A DNA stretch of 44,748 bases from Bacteroidota bacterium (GCA_947476645.1 CANJRM010000018.1:1-44748); one strand, 5' to 3'. Shown: positions 9,061 to 18,079, counted from the stretch's first letter. Translations and numbers: made by a program. The notes: generated by a model not told the origin, from the letters alone.

Positions 9061-9121
9061 TGTCACCCTGAGCCTGCCGAAGGGTATTCAGAGGAAATGC
9101 TTCGACAAGCTCAGCATGACA
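9061..9121. repeat. REP-like imperfect inverted repeat
   Basis: Left arm 9061-9083 (TGTCACCCTGAGCCTGCCGAAGG) and right arm 9099-9121 pair with 18 of 23 matches across a 15-nt spacer. It fills most of the gap between two minus-strand genes. The sequence type (CCCTGAGC...CGAAGG) resembles dispersed extragenic palindromes in Bacteroidota. Only one copy is in the window, so its dispersed nature is inferred. It could act as a transcript-stabilising hairpin. Confidence 0.6.
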
Positions 9122-9138
9122 TAACGCTATTGATTGGT

Positions 9139-10392
9139 CTACTCCACATGCAAAACCAATCCTTTGAGGTAAAGCCCTTCGGGATTGAAAATGCTAACGG
9201 GGTGGTCGGCAGGTTGAGTGAGGTGGTGCAGCACACGAATGTTTCTGCCCGATTCAATAGCCGCAGAAGTAACCGCGCCAATGAACATTTCCTGATTAAC
9301 CACTTGCGAACAAGAGAAGGTAAACACAATTCCACCGGGCTTAATCTTTTTGAAAGCCGCAGCATTCAAGCGTGTGTATGCCTGTATAGCATGGTGGCGT
9401 GCCGACTGCGCTTTGGCAAATGCAGGCGGGTCGAGCACGATGAGGTCGTATTGATTAGTTGATGCTTTTATAAAGTCAAACACATCGGCAGCAAATGCTT
9501 CGTGGCTGCCGGTAGTGCTATTGAGTTTTACATTTTCGTTGGTCCAGTCAATGGCTTTGGCACTGCTGTCAACCGAGTGAACGAGCGTAGCTCCTGCCTT
9601 TAACGCATACACCGAAAAACCGCCCGAGTAACAAAACGTATTCAAGACAGTTTTGCCCTGCGCGTAACGCGCCAGCAAATTTCGGTTATCGCGCTGGTCA
9701 ATGAAGAAACCGGTTTTTTGACCAAGCGCCCAATCAACACTAAAGCGATGACCGTTTTCTAAAACAATCTTTTCCGATTCGCTGCCGAATAAATAACCGT
9801 CATTAGATTTTTGAGCGTTGATGGCTGCCTGCTGCGTTTCATCTTCCGCTTTCTCCGCTTCAAACTTATGATTAAGCGTAGCCGCGCTTTTATCATACAC
9901 CGCAACTAATCTATCGGCATATCCTTCTTTGAGCACCTGCACAAAATTTTCTTTTTCGGCATTCATACCTTTACTGTGGCATTGTATAACCGCAGTGCCG
10001 TTATACCAGTCTATAATCAAACCGGGCATGCCGTCACCTTCGGCATTTATTAAACGATAGGCGTTGGTGGTTTTGCTCTCGGTCAATCCCAAACTTCTGC
10101 GCAGGGCAAAAGCGGTTTTAAATCGTTCGCGCCATAAATCCTGCAGGTTGCTCACCTTTTTAAAACTGAAAAGGCGCGCGCTCACACTGCCGGTGCCAAA
10201 GTGCCCCATACCGAGGAACTCACCATCTTCAGAAAATATTTCGACAATATCGCCCTGGTCGGGGTTGCCGTTTTTGCTTTTAACCGCGCCCGAAAACACC
10301 CACGGATGAAACCGCTTAACCGCATGGGTTTTGCCGCGATGGAGAATAAGTGCAGGATAAGTTTGTTTGGTTGCAGCCGGAGTTTCGTTCAT
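9139..10392 (-). CDS. rlmI: Class I SAM-dependent rRNA methyltransferase, RlmI family
   Basis: A protein of 417 residues with an N-terminal PUA domain (about 14-90: LILHRGKTHAVKRFHPWVF, DIVEIFSEDGEFLGMGHFG), a central linking domain and a C-terminal Rossmann methyltransferase. SAM-binding and catalytic motifs are TVLNTFCYSGGFSVYA, HSVDSS, LIVLDPPAFAKAQ and GGIVFTFSCSQ, in which C361 is the likely catalytic cysteine of the m5C type. The E. coli relative RlmI methylates C1962 of 23S rRNA. The middle part (about 165-215) holds a polar insert rich in K, E and Q that may be a lineage-specific loop. The ATG at 10392 is the natural start. Confidence 0.9.
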   Translation of the reverse strand: MNETPAATKQTYPALILHRGKTHAVKRFHPWVFSGAVKSKNGNPDQGDIVEIFSEDGEFLGMGHFGTGSVSARLFSFKKVSNLQDLWRERFKTAFALRRSLGLTESKTTNAYRLINAEGDGMPGLIIDWYNGTAVIQCHSKGMNAEKENFVQVLKEGYADRLVAVYDKSAATLNHKFEAEKAEDETQQAAINAQKSNDGYLFGSESEKIVLENGHRFSVDWALGQKTGFFIDQRDNRNLLARYAQGKTVLNTFCYSGGFSVYALKAGATLVHSVDSSAKAIDWTNENVKLNSTTGSHEAFAADVFDFIKASTNQYDLIVLDPPAFAKAQSARHHAIQAYTRLNAAAFKKIKPGGIVFTFSCSQVVNQEMFIGAVTSAAIESGRNIRVLHHLTQPADHPVSIFNPEGLYLKGLVLHVE

Positions 10393-10569
10393 GTTCGTGT
10401 GGTTGCGCTTTTATTGAGCGGTATAAAAATATTAAAAGGCGGGGAATGGATAACAGTTGGCATTTGTTAGTCGAAGGTTAATATCCAAACACATAACGCA
10501 GTATCCTCTCTCGTTTTTGCACTCTTTCACTCGGTTTTTCCCGATTAAATCTTTCGAATAAATTTCTTG

Positions 10570-10834
10570 GTGACAGTCTTTGCTCCCTTAGTGACAGTCT
10601 TTGCTCTCCCAGTTACAATCTTTGCTCCCTCAGTGACAGTCTTTACTCTCTCAGTGACAGTCTTTGCTCCCTCAGTGACAGTCTTTGCTCTCCCTGTGAC
10701 CGTCTTTGCTCCCTCAGTGACAGTCTTTACTCGCTCAGTGACAGTCTTTGCTCTCTCAGTGACAGTCTTTACTCGCTCAGTGACAGTCTTTGCTCTCTCA
10801 GTGACAGTCTTTAGTCTCATCGTGACTTGAAATC
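10570..10834. repeat. 21-bp minisatellite, 12 full units plus a partial one
   Basis: Twelve contiguous 21-bp units (typical unit GTGACAGTCTTTGCTCCCTCA) fill 10570-10821, with a broken thirteenth at 10822-10834. Units differ mainly in a few positions (TTTGCT or TTTACT; TCCCTCA, TCTCTCA or TCGCTCA), and A/G versions partly alternate. Since 21 is a multiple of 3 there are no stops, and long frames are open on both strands. On the minus strand an ATG at 10820 opens a 91-codon frame of KTVTERA/V heptads ending at 10545. On the plus strand the frame reads SVTVFAP/L. The rest of 10393-10972 holds no other recognisable gene. Expression of either frame is unproven. Confidence 0.9.
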
Positions 10835-10972
10835 ATCTCCCTGTGCCTCGAAACCGACTGTTCCTGCCTTTCATCCCGCGTTTCTTCGCGGAGGCTCTGC
10901 GGTGCATTTGAAAAATTTATTTCTCTTAATGAAAAAGAGAAGGTATTTTTAGGGAGTAATAAATAAAACACT

Positions 10973-12295
10973 ATGAACAAACATCTACTCCGCACTGTTG
11001 TATTGTCTTGTGTCCTATGTCTAATGTTTGTTGTTTCAAAGGCGCAGTGGGTGAGTATACCGGATAGTAATTTTGGAACGTGGTTGGATACAAATGGCTA
11101 TACTTCGTGTATGCAAGGAAGTAATGCATTGGGTTGGCAGATGGATACAACTTGTTCTGCTATTGTAAATGCGGCTAACGTTAATTGCGGTTATAGAGGC
11201 ATTAGAGATTTAACCGGGATTCAATACTTCGATAATCTTAAAGTGTTAATTTGTTCTTACAATCACTTAGATAGCGTTCCATTATTGCCTTATACTTTGC
11301 AAACCCTTAATTGCTCCGCAAATCAACTAAGCATTTTACCCGCTCTATCTAATTCGTTAACTGTCCTTGATTGTTCTGTCAACTTGCTCAACAGTTTAAC
11401 TGACTTACCTGATTCGTTGACTAGCCTGACTTGTTATAACAACCAACTCAACAGTTTACCTGCATTACCAAATTTGCTATTTTATCTTCAATGTAGTGTT
11501 AACCTTTTCGACAGTTTACCAACCTTACCCAATTCATTGACTTACCTTGATTGCACAGGCAACCAACTTAGCAGTTTACCTACACTTCCCAATTCGTTGA
11601 CTTTTCTTGGTTGTAATGGTAATCAACTAAGCAGTTTACCTTCCTTACCCGATTCATTGACATTGCTAAGTTGCTATAACAACCAATTAAGCAGTTTGCC
11701 AATTTTACCCAATTTGTTGATGAATCTTAATTGCGAAGATAACCAACTAAGCAGTTTACCGATCTTACCTAATTCATTGACTCAACTCCGTTGTGGTGGC
11801 AATCAATTAAGCGGTTTGCCCGAACTACCAGACTCTTTATTTTTTTTTGAATGCACTAATAATCTCAATCTTCTCTGTTTACCACAACTAAAAAAAATTT
11901 CGGAGTTCTATTTCTATAGTACAAGTATTACTTGCTTACCTAACTACCCTGAATCGAATTCATTAAGTAATCCTTCACTTAATACTGTCCCACTCTGCAG
12001 TTTTTTTAATCCCAATGGATGTGCATTCAATGTAATTATAGAATCGGCTAGGGAAAGCGCGCAATTCTCCATCTCCCCCAACCCTGCCACCAACTCCGTT
12101 ACCATAACCGTTGATGAAACAATGCTCAACAGCACCCTCACAGTTTACGACATCACCGGCAAGAAAATGACGGCTGTTCAACTTCGGACATCCGACACCC
12201 GACTTCCGACATCGGACTTCTCTAACGGCATTTACTTCGTAACTATTGAAAACGAAAACGGAAGAACCACTAAGAAACTTGTGATAGAGAAATAA
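10973..12295 (+). CDS. Secreted leucine-rich-repeat protein (IpaH/YopM-type LRR) with T9SS signal
   Basis: A protein of 440 residues. The signal peptide covers 1-24. A lead-in IPDSNFGTWL segment with DLTGIQYFDNL, common at the front of Bacteroidota LRR proteins, comes next. Residues about 85-310 are about eleven 20-residue repeats of the form LTxLxCxxNQLSSLPxLPNS; in DNA the repeat is exactly 60 bp. The LPxLPxSL spacing is that of the bacterial LRR_BAC class seen in IpaH and YopM, but no E3-ligase domain follows. Instead a T9SS type A sorting domain occupies about 360-440 (FSISPNPATNSVTI..., KKLVIEK). It is probably a surface-exposed or released binding protein with an unknown ligand. The sorting domain contains a short DNA repeat (12181-12220). 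Confidence 0.85.
   Translation: MNKHLLRTVVLSCVLCLMFVVSKAQWVSIPDSNFGTWLDTNGYTSCMQGSNALGWQMDTTCSAIVNAANVNCGYRGIRDLTGIQYFDNLKVLICSYNHLDSVPLLPYTLQTLNCSANQLSILPALSNSLTVLDCSVNLLNSLTDLPDSLTSLTCYNNQLNSLPALPNLLFYLQCSVNLFDSLPTLPNSLTYLDCTGNQLSSLPTLPNSLTFLGCNGNQLSSLPSLPDSLTLLSCYNNQLSSLPILPNLLMNLNCEDNQLSSLPILPNSLTQLRCGGNQLSGLPELPDSLFFFECTNNLNLLCLPQLKKISEFYFYSTSITCLPNYPESNSLSNPSLNTVPLCSFFNPNGCAFNVIIESARESAQFSISPNPATNSVTITVDETMLNSTLTVYDITGKKMTAVQLRTSDTRLPTSDFSNGIYFVTIENENGRTTKKLVIEK
12181..12220. repeat. ACTTCnGAC-type repeat inside coding sequence
   Basis: Two 16-bp near-copies (ACTTCGGACATCCGAC and ACTTCCGACATCGGAC) separated by 5 bp, followed by a third start. They encode the loop LRTSDTRLPTSDFS within the T9SS sorting domain of the LRR protein. 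The motif resembles the intergenic run at 7985-8014. Confidence 0.6.
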
Positions 12296-12391
12296 AAAAC
12301 ATAAGCACGCTTCCATAACTTGTTTATATTTATTTCTGAAAATTTCGAACAAAATTCTTTGTATCGTAACCGAATAATTAAACACTAAAGG

Positions 12392-15300
12392 TTGAAGAAA
12401 TTTTATTCTCTCTTTATTTGCTTCGTGCTGGCATCGACTGCATTTGCGCAACCGATAGTTGTTTTACACAAAGTAACTTTCGATGACGGCAACATCCCTT
12501 TCGATTTCGCTACGGGTGGTGTAGGAACAAACACCGGCAGTAATAACTGGGTGGTCAACAATATTTACAATGGTGCGGGTGTTTATCCCGACACCCCTTC
12601 CGAAGACAGTGTGGCACTCGTAGGCAGTCAGATAGATTACGCGCCTTATTCCAACTACTTACACATTAACGATTCGGTTTCGGTAGTAAACAATTGCAGT
12701 TGGAATACGAACAACGCCAGCGATAGATTTACTTTTCTCGGCAATTCGTTTTGCACCCTCGGCATGACCGATGTGGTGTTTACATTCTTTTGGGTAAGCG
12801 AAGGCGACACCAATGCTTATGGCGAAGTGTATTACAAAAAAGATGGAGGCCCTTGGACAAAAACAGGGCAAACAAAATATTACAACCAGTCGAAGTGGAA
12901 ATACGAAATTATTCAGGACCCTGCATTTGAAAACGTGCAGAACCTTCAATTAGGTTTTCGTTGGGTAAATCCACCGAGTGGTGTGGCATCGAATGTAGCG
13001 TTTGGTATTGACGATATTATTGCGGTAGGCACTTACGATAATATCAATCATCCCGTTTCACTCGATATCACGTCTATCAGTCCGCTCACGGTTTGTCAGG
13101 GCGATTACTTAATCATCAATTATGCTTTAAGCGCTCCGCTTTGCGAAGGCACTTACCGTATTGAAATGAGTGACCACACCGGAAGTTTTGCGAACCCTGC
13201 TAATGGTGGTGTGTTCAGTATTTTTGCACCCGACACTTCGGGCGGCATCGGCTTTCAGGTACCGGCTGACAGTGCTGGTTCGTGTTTCAGAATACGTATT
13301 GTAAGAACCGAACCGCCTTTTATTACCACCAATGCATCGGTATGCTTTATTATTCAGGATTGCCCCGAATCTATTTTTACCAGTGCCGCTCCCGTAATGA
13401 CCGATATTGACACGGCTTGTATTCTCAGTGAAATAGATGTGAAGTTTTATTCGTTTGGCGTTTTTGGTCCCGGTAGTTTAGCTAATACTTATACCGCACA
13501 GCTTTCAGATACCAACGGAAGTTTTGCCACACCTTTTACACTCGGCACTTTACCTTCCGACCTTTCGTATGGCGGCCCTCCGGGAAACATTAGCGGTCTT
13601 ATTCCGCAGGGCGTTCCACCGGGTTGCGGTTATTACATTCGTGTAGTTTCAAATCATCCGAGCACCATAGGCACTTTGATTGGTCCTTTTTGTTTAGTGC
13701 GTTGCGATGAACTCACCAACAATCACAGCGATATTCATTTCTGTATTCATTCGGGTCCTTACGATTTGTGTGAACCCTTGGTCATTCATCCCAATCAATG
13801 GACAAATCAAGCCGACTACGATACCTGCAACGACTGGACGATTGAGTTGCGAAGCATGATGGATTTTAGTTTGGTCAATAGCGGTGGGCTGGGTGTTTAT
13901 CACGATAGCACAGGCGGTAATTTTACGCTGTGTGTGCCAAGTGAAAAAGATTCTTTGCCTGTAGCACCCGGTGCTTACTACATGCGCATGGTGAGCGATT
14001 GCTCTAATTTGGCATGGAACCAAACCGGAAGTGTAATACGCGTAACCATTGGTGCGCCTGATACTATTCCACCGGTAATTATTTTGCCCGATAGCGTTGC
14101 CTGCAACGTAGGCATTGTTCCTATTTATGTAAATCCATTCAATCATCCGCCATCCGATTACGAATGGGGATGCAGCGGTATCAATAACGGCAATCCTTTT
14201 ATATGGGCTTACAATCCTTTGCTCGTTGATTTCACAGGAGCTAACGTAGATGATTACTTCTTTACCGTGCGCGAAATAAATTTCGGTTGCTACGGTCCGT
14301 TTTCCGATAGAGCAGCATTGGCAATTATCACCGTGCCTTCGGTGAGTATAAAAGGCGATACCACTATTTGTTTAGGCGATACCGTTCCGTTCAAAGTAGG
14401 TTACCTCAAAGATACTTACTACAACTGGGATGCCCCTGAAGGTGTGCAGATGCTCGATGAATCGAACAGCCAGGCTTTAATGATTTTTGATTCGGTGGGA
14501 ACCTTTACTATCAGTAATTTCTCGTTGAACGATTGCGGAAGCGACAGCAATACGTATACCGTGCATGTAAGAACACTTTATGCCGTTGACTTGGGTGCCG
14601 ATAAAACAAACTGCAATGGAGAACCTATAAACATAAACGCACAGGTAGACCCCGTTGATAAAGTATTTACCACTAAAGACAGTACCACCACTGCCGGAAA
14701 TCAGGGAGCTATGTTCAATATTATTGCACACTACGATGTAACTATTGAGTCGTTTGCCGTGCGGTACATGACTACCACCCAAACCGTGCATGAAGAAATC
14801 TACGGCAAAAACGGAAGCTACCGAACCTTTGAGCAGCAACCTTTAATGTGGAATCTTATGGGTTCTTATTTTGGTGATACTGCGCGACCTGCATCGCAGT
14901 TTACCATGCTTCCTATCAGCGTTAATAAATCTATTGCAGCTAACGACACGTTTGCATTCTATGTAACCACCGCTAATCCTACACCCGTAAAAATGCAATA
15001 CAGCCCCGGTCAGGGACCTTTACAGGGAACGGTTTATAAAACCGATGGTGTTATTGATTTTGTTCAGGGTACTGTGAATGCTTATCCGTTTGGTGCATTC
15101 ATTGGACCTCGTGTGTTGAACGTGCGCATTTACTACACCACTAAAGCAGGAATAAAATATTTATGGAACACGGGCGATTCTACCGCTACTATTATCACTA
15201 ACCCTACTACCGATAGTGTTTACTCGGTGCTTGTTTTTGATACCAGCGGTTGTAAGAATTTTGATACAGTCTTAGTTACTCTTAAACCTGTTCCTTCTGT

Positions 15301-16279
15301 ATCTGCAGGAAACGATGCAGCTATGTGTTTAGGCGAAACACGACAACTGAACGGCTCTTCTTCTATTACACATATTACATGGACTCCTTCTACAGGCTTG
15401 AGCAACGATACGATTCCGAATCCTGTTTTCAATTACAATCAAAGTGTGCAGTATCAACTTATAGCTACCGATACCAACGGTTGCAGTAAGCGCGATACCG
15501 TTGATGTAACGGTTCATCCTTTACCTACCGCTGATGCAGGATTAGATTCTGCTTTCTGTGCCGGCACACCGTTTAATCTTTCAGGAACTTCAAATGCCGA
15601 TACTGTTCTTTGGATTCCTGCCAGTGGCATTGATAATCCGAATATTCTGAATCCTGTATTCACTTCGTTAGTTACTGTTCAATATACTTTGTATGTAACC
15701 GATAGTTTCAATTGCAAAAATCAGGATGATGTTTTAATAAAAGTAGGAAGACCACCTTTTGTTTATGCAGGACCCGATACACTTTTGTGTAACGATGATG
15801 AATACATCTTCCCTGCTACTACCGATGGACAAAACTATAGCTGGACTTATGTTGACGGTCAGTCTTACTCGGCCAATCTTAATCCTGTAATCGTAGGTAA
15901 CGACAGCGGTGAGTTTGTAATTATTGCTTTTGATACGATTGGCTGCAATGCATCTGACACCGTTCTCATCACCCGCCACAATTGCGAAATCTATTTGAAA
16001 ATTGCGCAGGCATTTACACCCAATGGTGATGGACACAATGACCACTTCACTATCTTCGGACAGAACCTTACCGAGTTTGAAATTAAAATCTACAACCGTT
16101 GGGGAGAACTGGTTTACAGTTCTTCTGACTTAGCTGAACTCAACGATTTGAGCCGCGGTTGGGATGGAACTTACAAAGGCAAGGTGCAGGAGCTGGGCAC
16201 TTTTGTTTACTACGCACACGCTATAGATATTCACGGTAAAAACATTGACCGCAAGGGAAATATTACGCTGGTGAGATAA
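12392..16279 (+). CDS. Giant secreted protein with CHU_C / T9SS type B sorting domain
   Basis: A protein of 1295 residues. The signal peptide MKKFYSLFICFVLASTAFAQ starts at a TTG codon (12392); no ATG lies close enough to keep it. The N-terminal 220 residues look like a jelly-roll or reelin-like binding module (HKVTFDDGN...DIIAVG). The middle contains several Ig/PKD-like modules. At about 960-1190 there are three clear repeats of the form (A)GxDxxxCxGxxxxLxGxS...W.P..GxxxxxxxNPVF. The C-terminal roughly 95 residues are the gliding-motility-associated CHU_C domain (AFTPNGDGHNDHF, IYNRWGELVYSS, GWDGTYKG, GTFVYY), a T9SS type B signal that usually leaves the protein on the cell surface. It is probably an adhesin. 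No catalytic domain is recognised. Confidence 0.88.
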   Translation: MKKFYSLFICFVLASTAFAQPIVVLHKVTFDDGNIPFDFATGGVGTNTGSNNWVVNNIYNGAGVYPDTPSEDSVALVGSQIDYAPYSNYLHINDSVSVVNNCSWNTNNASDRFTFLGNSFCTLGMTDVVFTFFWVSEGDTNAYGEVYYKKDGGPWTKTGQTKYYNQSKWKYEIIQDPAFENVQNLQLGFRWVNPPSGVASNVAFGIDDIIAVGTYDNINHPVSLDITSISPLTVCQGDYLIINYALSAPLCEGTYRIEMSDHTGSFANPANGGVFSIFAPDTSGGIGFQVPADSAGSCFRIRIVRTEPPFITTNASVCFIIQDCPESIFTSAAPVMTDIDTACILSEIDVKFYSFGVFGPGSLANTYTAQLSDTNGSFATPFTLGTLPSDLSYGGPPGNISGLIPQGVPPGCGYYIRVVSNHPSTIGTLIGPFCLVRCDELTNNHSDIHFCIHSGPYDLCEPLVIHPNQWTNQADYDTCNDWTIELRSMMDFSLVNSGGLGVYHDSTGGNFTLCVPSEKDSLPVAPGAYYMRMVSDCSNLAWNQTGSVIRVTIGAPDTIPPVIILPDSVACNVGIVPIYVNPFNHPPSDYEWGCSGINNGNPFIWAYNPLLVDFTGANVDDYFFTVREINFGCYGPFSDRAALAIITVPSVSIKGDTTICLGDTVPFKVGYLKDTYYNWDAPEGVQMLDESNSQALMIFDSVGTFTISNFSLNDCGSDSNTYTVHVRTLYAVDLGADKTNCNGEPININAQVDPVDKVFTTKDSTTTAGNQGAMFNIIAHYDVTIESFAVRYMTTTQTVHEEIYGKNGSYRTFEQQPLMWNLMGSYFGDTARPASQFTMLPISVNKSIAANDTFAFYVTTANPTPVKMQYSPGQGPLQGTVYKTDGVIDFVQGTVNAYPFGAFIGPRVLNVRIYYTTKAGIKYLWNTGDSTATIITNPTTDSVYSVLVFDTSGCKNFDTVLVTLKPVPSVSAGNDAAMCLGETRQLNGSSSITHITWTPSTGLSNDTIPNPVFNYNQSVQYQLIATDTNGCSKRDTVDVTVHPLPTADAGLDSAFCAGTPFNLSGTSNADTVLWIPASGIDNPNILNPVFTSLVTVQYTLYVTDSFNCKNQDDVLIKVGRPPFVYAGPDTLLCNDDEYIFPATTDGQNYSWTYVDGQSYSANLNPVIVGNDSGEFVIIAFDTIGCNASDTVLITRHNCEIYLKIAQAFTPNGDGHNDHFTIFGQNLTEFEIKIYNRWGELVYSSSDLAELNDLSRGWDGTYKGKVQELGTFVYYAHAIDIHGKNIDRKGNITLVR

Positions 16280-16291
16280 GACCTTAAATTT

Positions 16292-17404
16292 TTACAACAC
16301 ACTTAAAAGCGTTTGCGCTTTAATTTCGGTTTCCTTCCATTCGTCTTCGGCTTTTGAATGCGCGGTAATACCGCAACCTACATGAAGGGTTAGTTTTTTA
16401 TCTAACACCTGCATACAACGCAGATTGACATAAAGATTTATTTGCGAGTCCATATTCACAGGACCTAAATAACCACAGTAAAATCCCCGCGGAGCTTTTT
16501 CATTAGCGGCAATAAATTTTAGTGCTGCTGCTTTAGGTAAACCTGCCACTGCAGGGGTAGGATGTAACTCTTCGACCAGTTTTTGCCAACGAGCGGGTGT
16601 TTCGGCTTCAAAAGAAAAGGTGGTACGCAAATGCAGAATATTTCCTGCAGCAATCGTATCGGTCTTTTGCGTTACTTCTGTTTTCTTCATTACTTTTTTC
16701 AGGCACTCAGAAATATATTCGGTAACTATTTGCTGTTCTTCAATCTCTTTCTTTCCCCAAGGCGTTTGCTTGTTGGCAGGTGTATTGGCTTTAGTTCCTG
16801 CAAGCGAATAGGTTTTAAATTCATCGCCACTGTGTTCTAATAAAATTTCGGGCGAAGCACCAATCCACAAACCATATTGTTTTGTATAAACTAACGAAAT
16901 AAAAGCACGAGGATATTTTTTGCACAACGCACGAAAAAACGCAAGGTCATTAAATCCTTCAGGTTTGTTTTTTGTAATAGTTCGTGCAGCAACAACTTTT
17001 TTATGCTTACCTGCTTCAATACTTTTTTGAATACTGTTTACCAATTGCATATACGCTTTCTTTTCAGGCGTATCCTTTACAGGTTCATCGTCATCATCAT
17101 CGCTCTTATGTTTAAACACATGCGGCTTGGCAGGACCGAACTGCGGCAAATATTTTTCGCTCCAAAAAATTTCGGGCTCAATAATAAACGGTGCTGCTTT
17201 TGTATTGGCTACAAAGGGTGCTACTACAAAGCCTTCGCGCTTCGAATAATCGGTGCCTGATTTTAGTTTGTGCAAAGTAGTGGTTTGCTGTGCCAGCACT
17301 TTTACAATCTCGGTTCCGGGCAGACGATAAAAGGCAAACGGAAACGAATGCGAGATGCAGTATTTGTAAAAATGCGCTAAGGATTCTGGTGCGTGTTTAC
17401 TCAA
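16292..17404 (-). CDS. menF: Isochorismate synthase (MenF/EntC family)
   Basis: Chorismate-binding enzyme that converts chorismate to isochorismate, the entry step to menaquinone (or a siderophore). Family motifs are all visible: KHKKVVAARTI, ISLVYTKQYGLWIGASPEILL, SLAGTKA, KEIEEQQIVTEYI, the HLRTTF strand, HPTPAVAGLPK and RGFYCGYLGPV, ending with CGITAHSKAEDEWKETEIKAQTLL. The frame extends to a GTG at 17500, inside the divergent phosphatase gene. Homology begins near LAHFYKYCISHSFPFAFYRLPG, so I set the start at the TTG at 17404 (TTG 17425 is the alternative). About 370 residues is normal. No other men or siderophore genes are in the window, so menaquinone is only the likelier pathway. Confidence 0.88.
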   Translation of the reverse strand: MSKHAPESLAHFYKYCISHSFPFAFYRLPGTEIVKVLAQQTTTLHKLKSGTDYSKREGFVVAPFVANTKAAPFIIEPEIFWSEKYLPQFGPAKPHVFKHKSDDDDDEPVKDTPEKKAYMQLVNSIQKSIEAGKHKKVVAARTITKNKPEGFNDLAFFRALCKKYPRAFISLVYTKQYGLWIGASPEILLEHSGDEFKTYSLAGTKANTPANKQTPWGKKEIEEQQIVTEYISECLKKVMKKTEVTQKTDTIAAGNILHLRTTFSFEAETPARWQKLVEELHPTPAVAGLPKAAALKFIAANEKAPRGFYCGYLGPVNMDSQINLYVNLRCMQVLDKKLTLHVGCGITAHSKAEDEWKETEIKAQTLLSVL

Positions 17405-17422
17405 TGGCTTTTGTGTATGCCG

Positions 17423-17430
17423 CAAAACTA
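17423..17430 (-). promoter_or_regulatory. Candidate -7 element (TAnnTTTG) for isochorismate synthase
   Basis: On the minus strand the sequence TAGTTTTG fits the Bacteroidota -7 consensus TAnnTTTG exactly and lies 18 bp ahead of the chosen TTG start, which supports that start. No convincing -33 TTG was found. A weaker TACTTTTA at 17431-17438 on the plus strand could serve the divergent phosphatase gene. Confidence 0.35.
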
Positions 17431-17452
17431 TACTTTTATGCGCAACATAATC

Positions 17453-18079
17453 ATGATTAAGAAAGAGATTTACATCATCCGCCACGGACAGACCGACCAC
17501 AACGCTAAAGGAATAGTGCAGGGCAAGGGAATTAATTTATCGCTCAACCACAAAGGACGCCAGCAGGCAGAAGCATTTTATAAGGCGTATAAGCATGTTC
17601 CTTTTGAAGTGGTTTACACTTCTTCGTTAATACGCACACAGGAAAGTGCCGCTCCTTTTATTAAGCAAGGTATTGATCACAAAATATTTTCAGAGCTTGA
17701 TGAAATAAGCTGGGGCGATTTTGAAGGTACCATTGGAACGATGGAAAGCGATACACAGTTTCAGCAGTTACTCGCAAAATGGAAAGCAGGAGATATTCAT
17801 GCAAAGCCTGCCAACACCGGTGAAAGTCCTTTTGAATTACAGGAGAGGCAAAAACGCTTTGTTGAACATTTACTCAGCACCCATCATTCCAAGATTTTGA
17901 TTGCTACCCACGGGCGTTTCATTCGCGCGTTTATGTGTACACTTACGGGCGCACCGCTAAGTGAAATGGATAATTTCCACCACGTTAATCTTTGCCTTTA
18001 CAAAGTAAACCTGCACAGCAGCGGCAAATTTGAAATTGAATTGAACTGCGACCAGAGCCATTTGGAAGAGATAGAATAA
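17453..18079 (+). CDS. Histidine phosphatase family protein (phosphoglycerate mutase-like)
   Basis: A protein of 208 residues with the histidine phosphatase core. The phospho-accepting histidine is in IYIIRHGQTDHN near the N-terminus, the second basic residue in YTSSLIRTQESA, the acidic LDEISWGDFEG follows, and the second catalytic histidine is in ILIATHGRFIRAF. Such enzymes include cofactor-dependent mutases, alpha-ribazole phosphatase (CobC) and broad phosphatases; sequence alone does not decide. The ATG at 17453 is directly before KKEIYIIRHG. Upstream in-frame codons exist but overlap the divergent isochorismate synthase. No cobalamin genes are near, so I do not assign cobC. A real glycolytic mutase (gpmI) is present at 21.3 kb. 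Confidence 0.87.
   Translation: MIKKEIYIIRHGQTDHNAKGIVQGKGINLSLNHKGRQQAEAFYKAYKHVPFEVVYTSSLIRTQESAAPFIKQGIDHKIFSELDEISWGDFEGTIGTMESDTQFQQLLAKWKAGDIHAKPANTGESPFELQERQKRFVEHLLSTHHSKILIATHGRFIRAFMCTLTGAPLSEMDNFHHVNLCLYKVNLHSSGKFEIELNCDQSHLEEIE

Noticed and set aside
10567-10830. Plus-strand 87-codon ORF of SVTVFAP repeats
   Set aside because: It arises from the 21-bp periodicity without stops; no signal, start context or homology supports it as a protein.
10570-10834. CRISPR array
   Set aside because: The 21-bp units are directly adjacent without unique spacers and no cas genes are near; it is a tandem minisatellite.
17453-18079. cobC (alpha-ribazole phosphatase)
   Set aside because: The fold fits, but there are no cobalamin genes near and the family is functionally broad.
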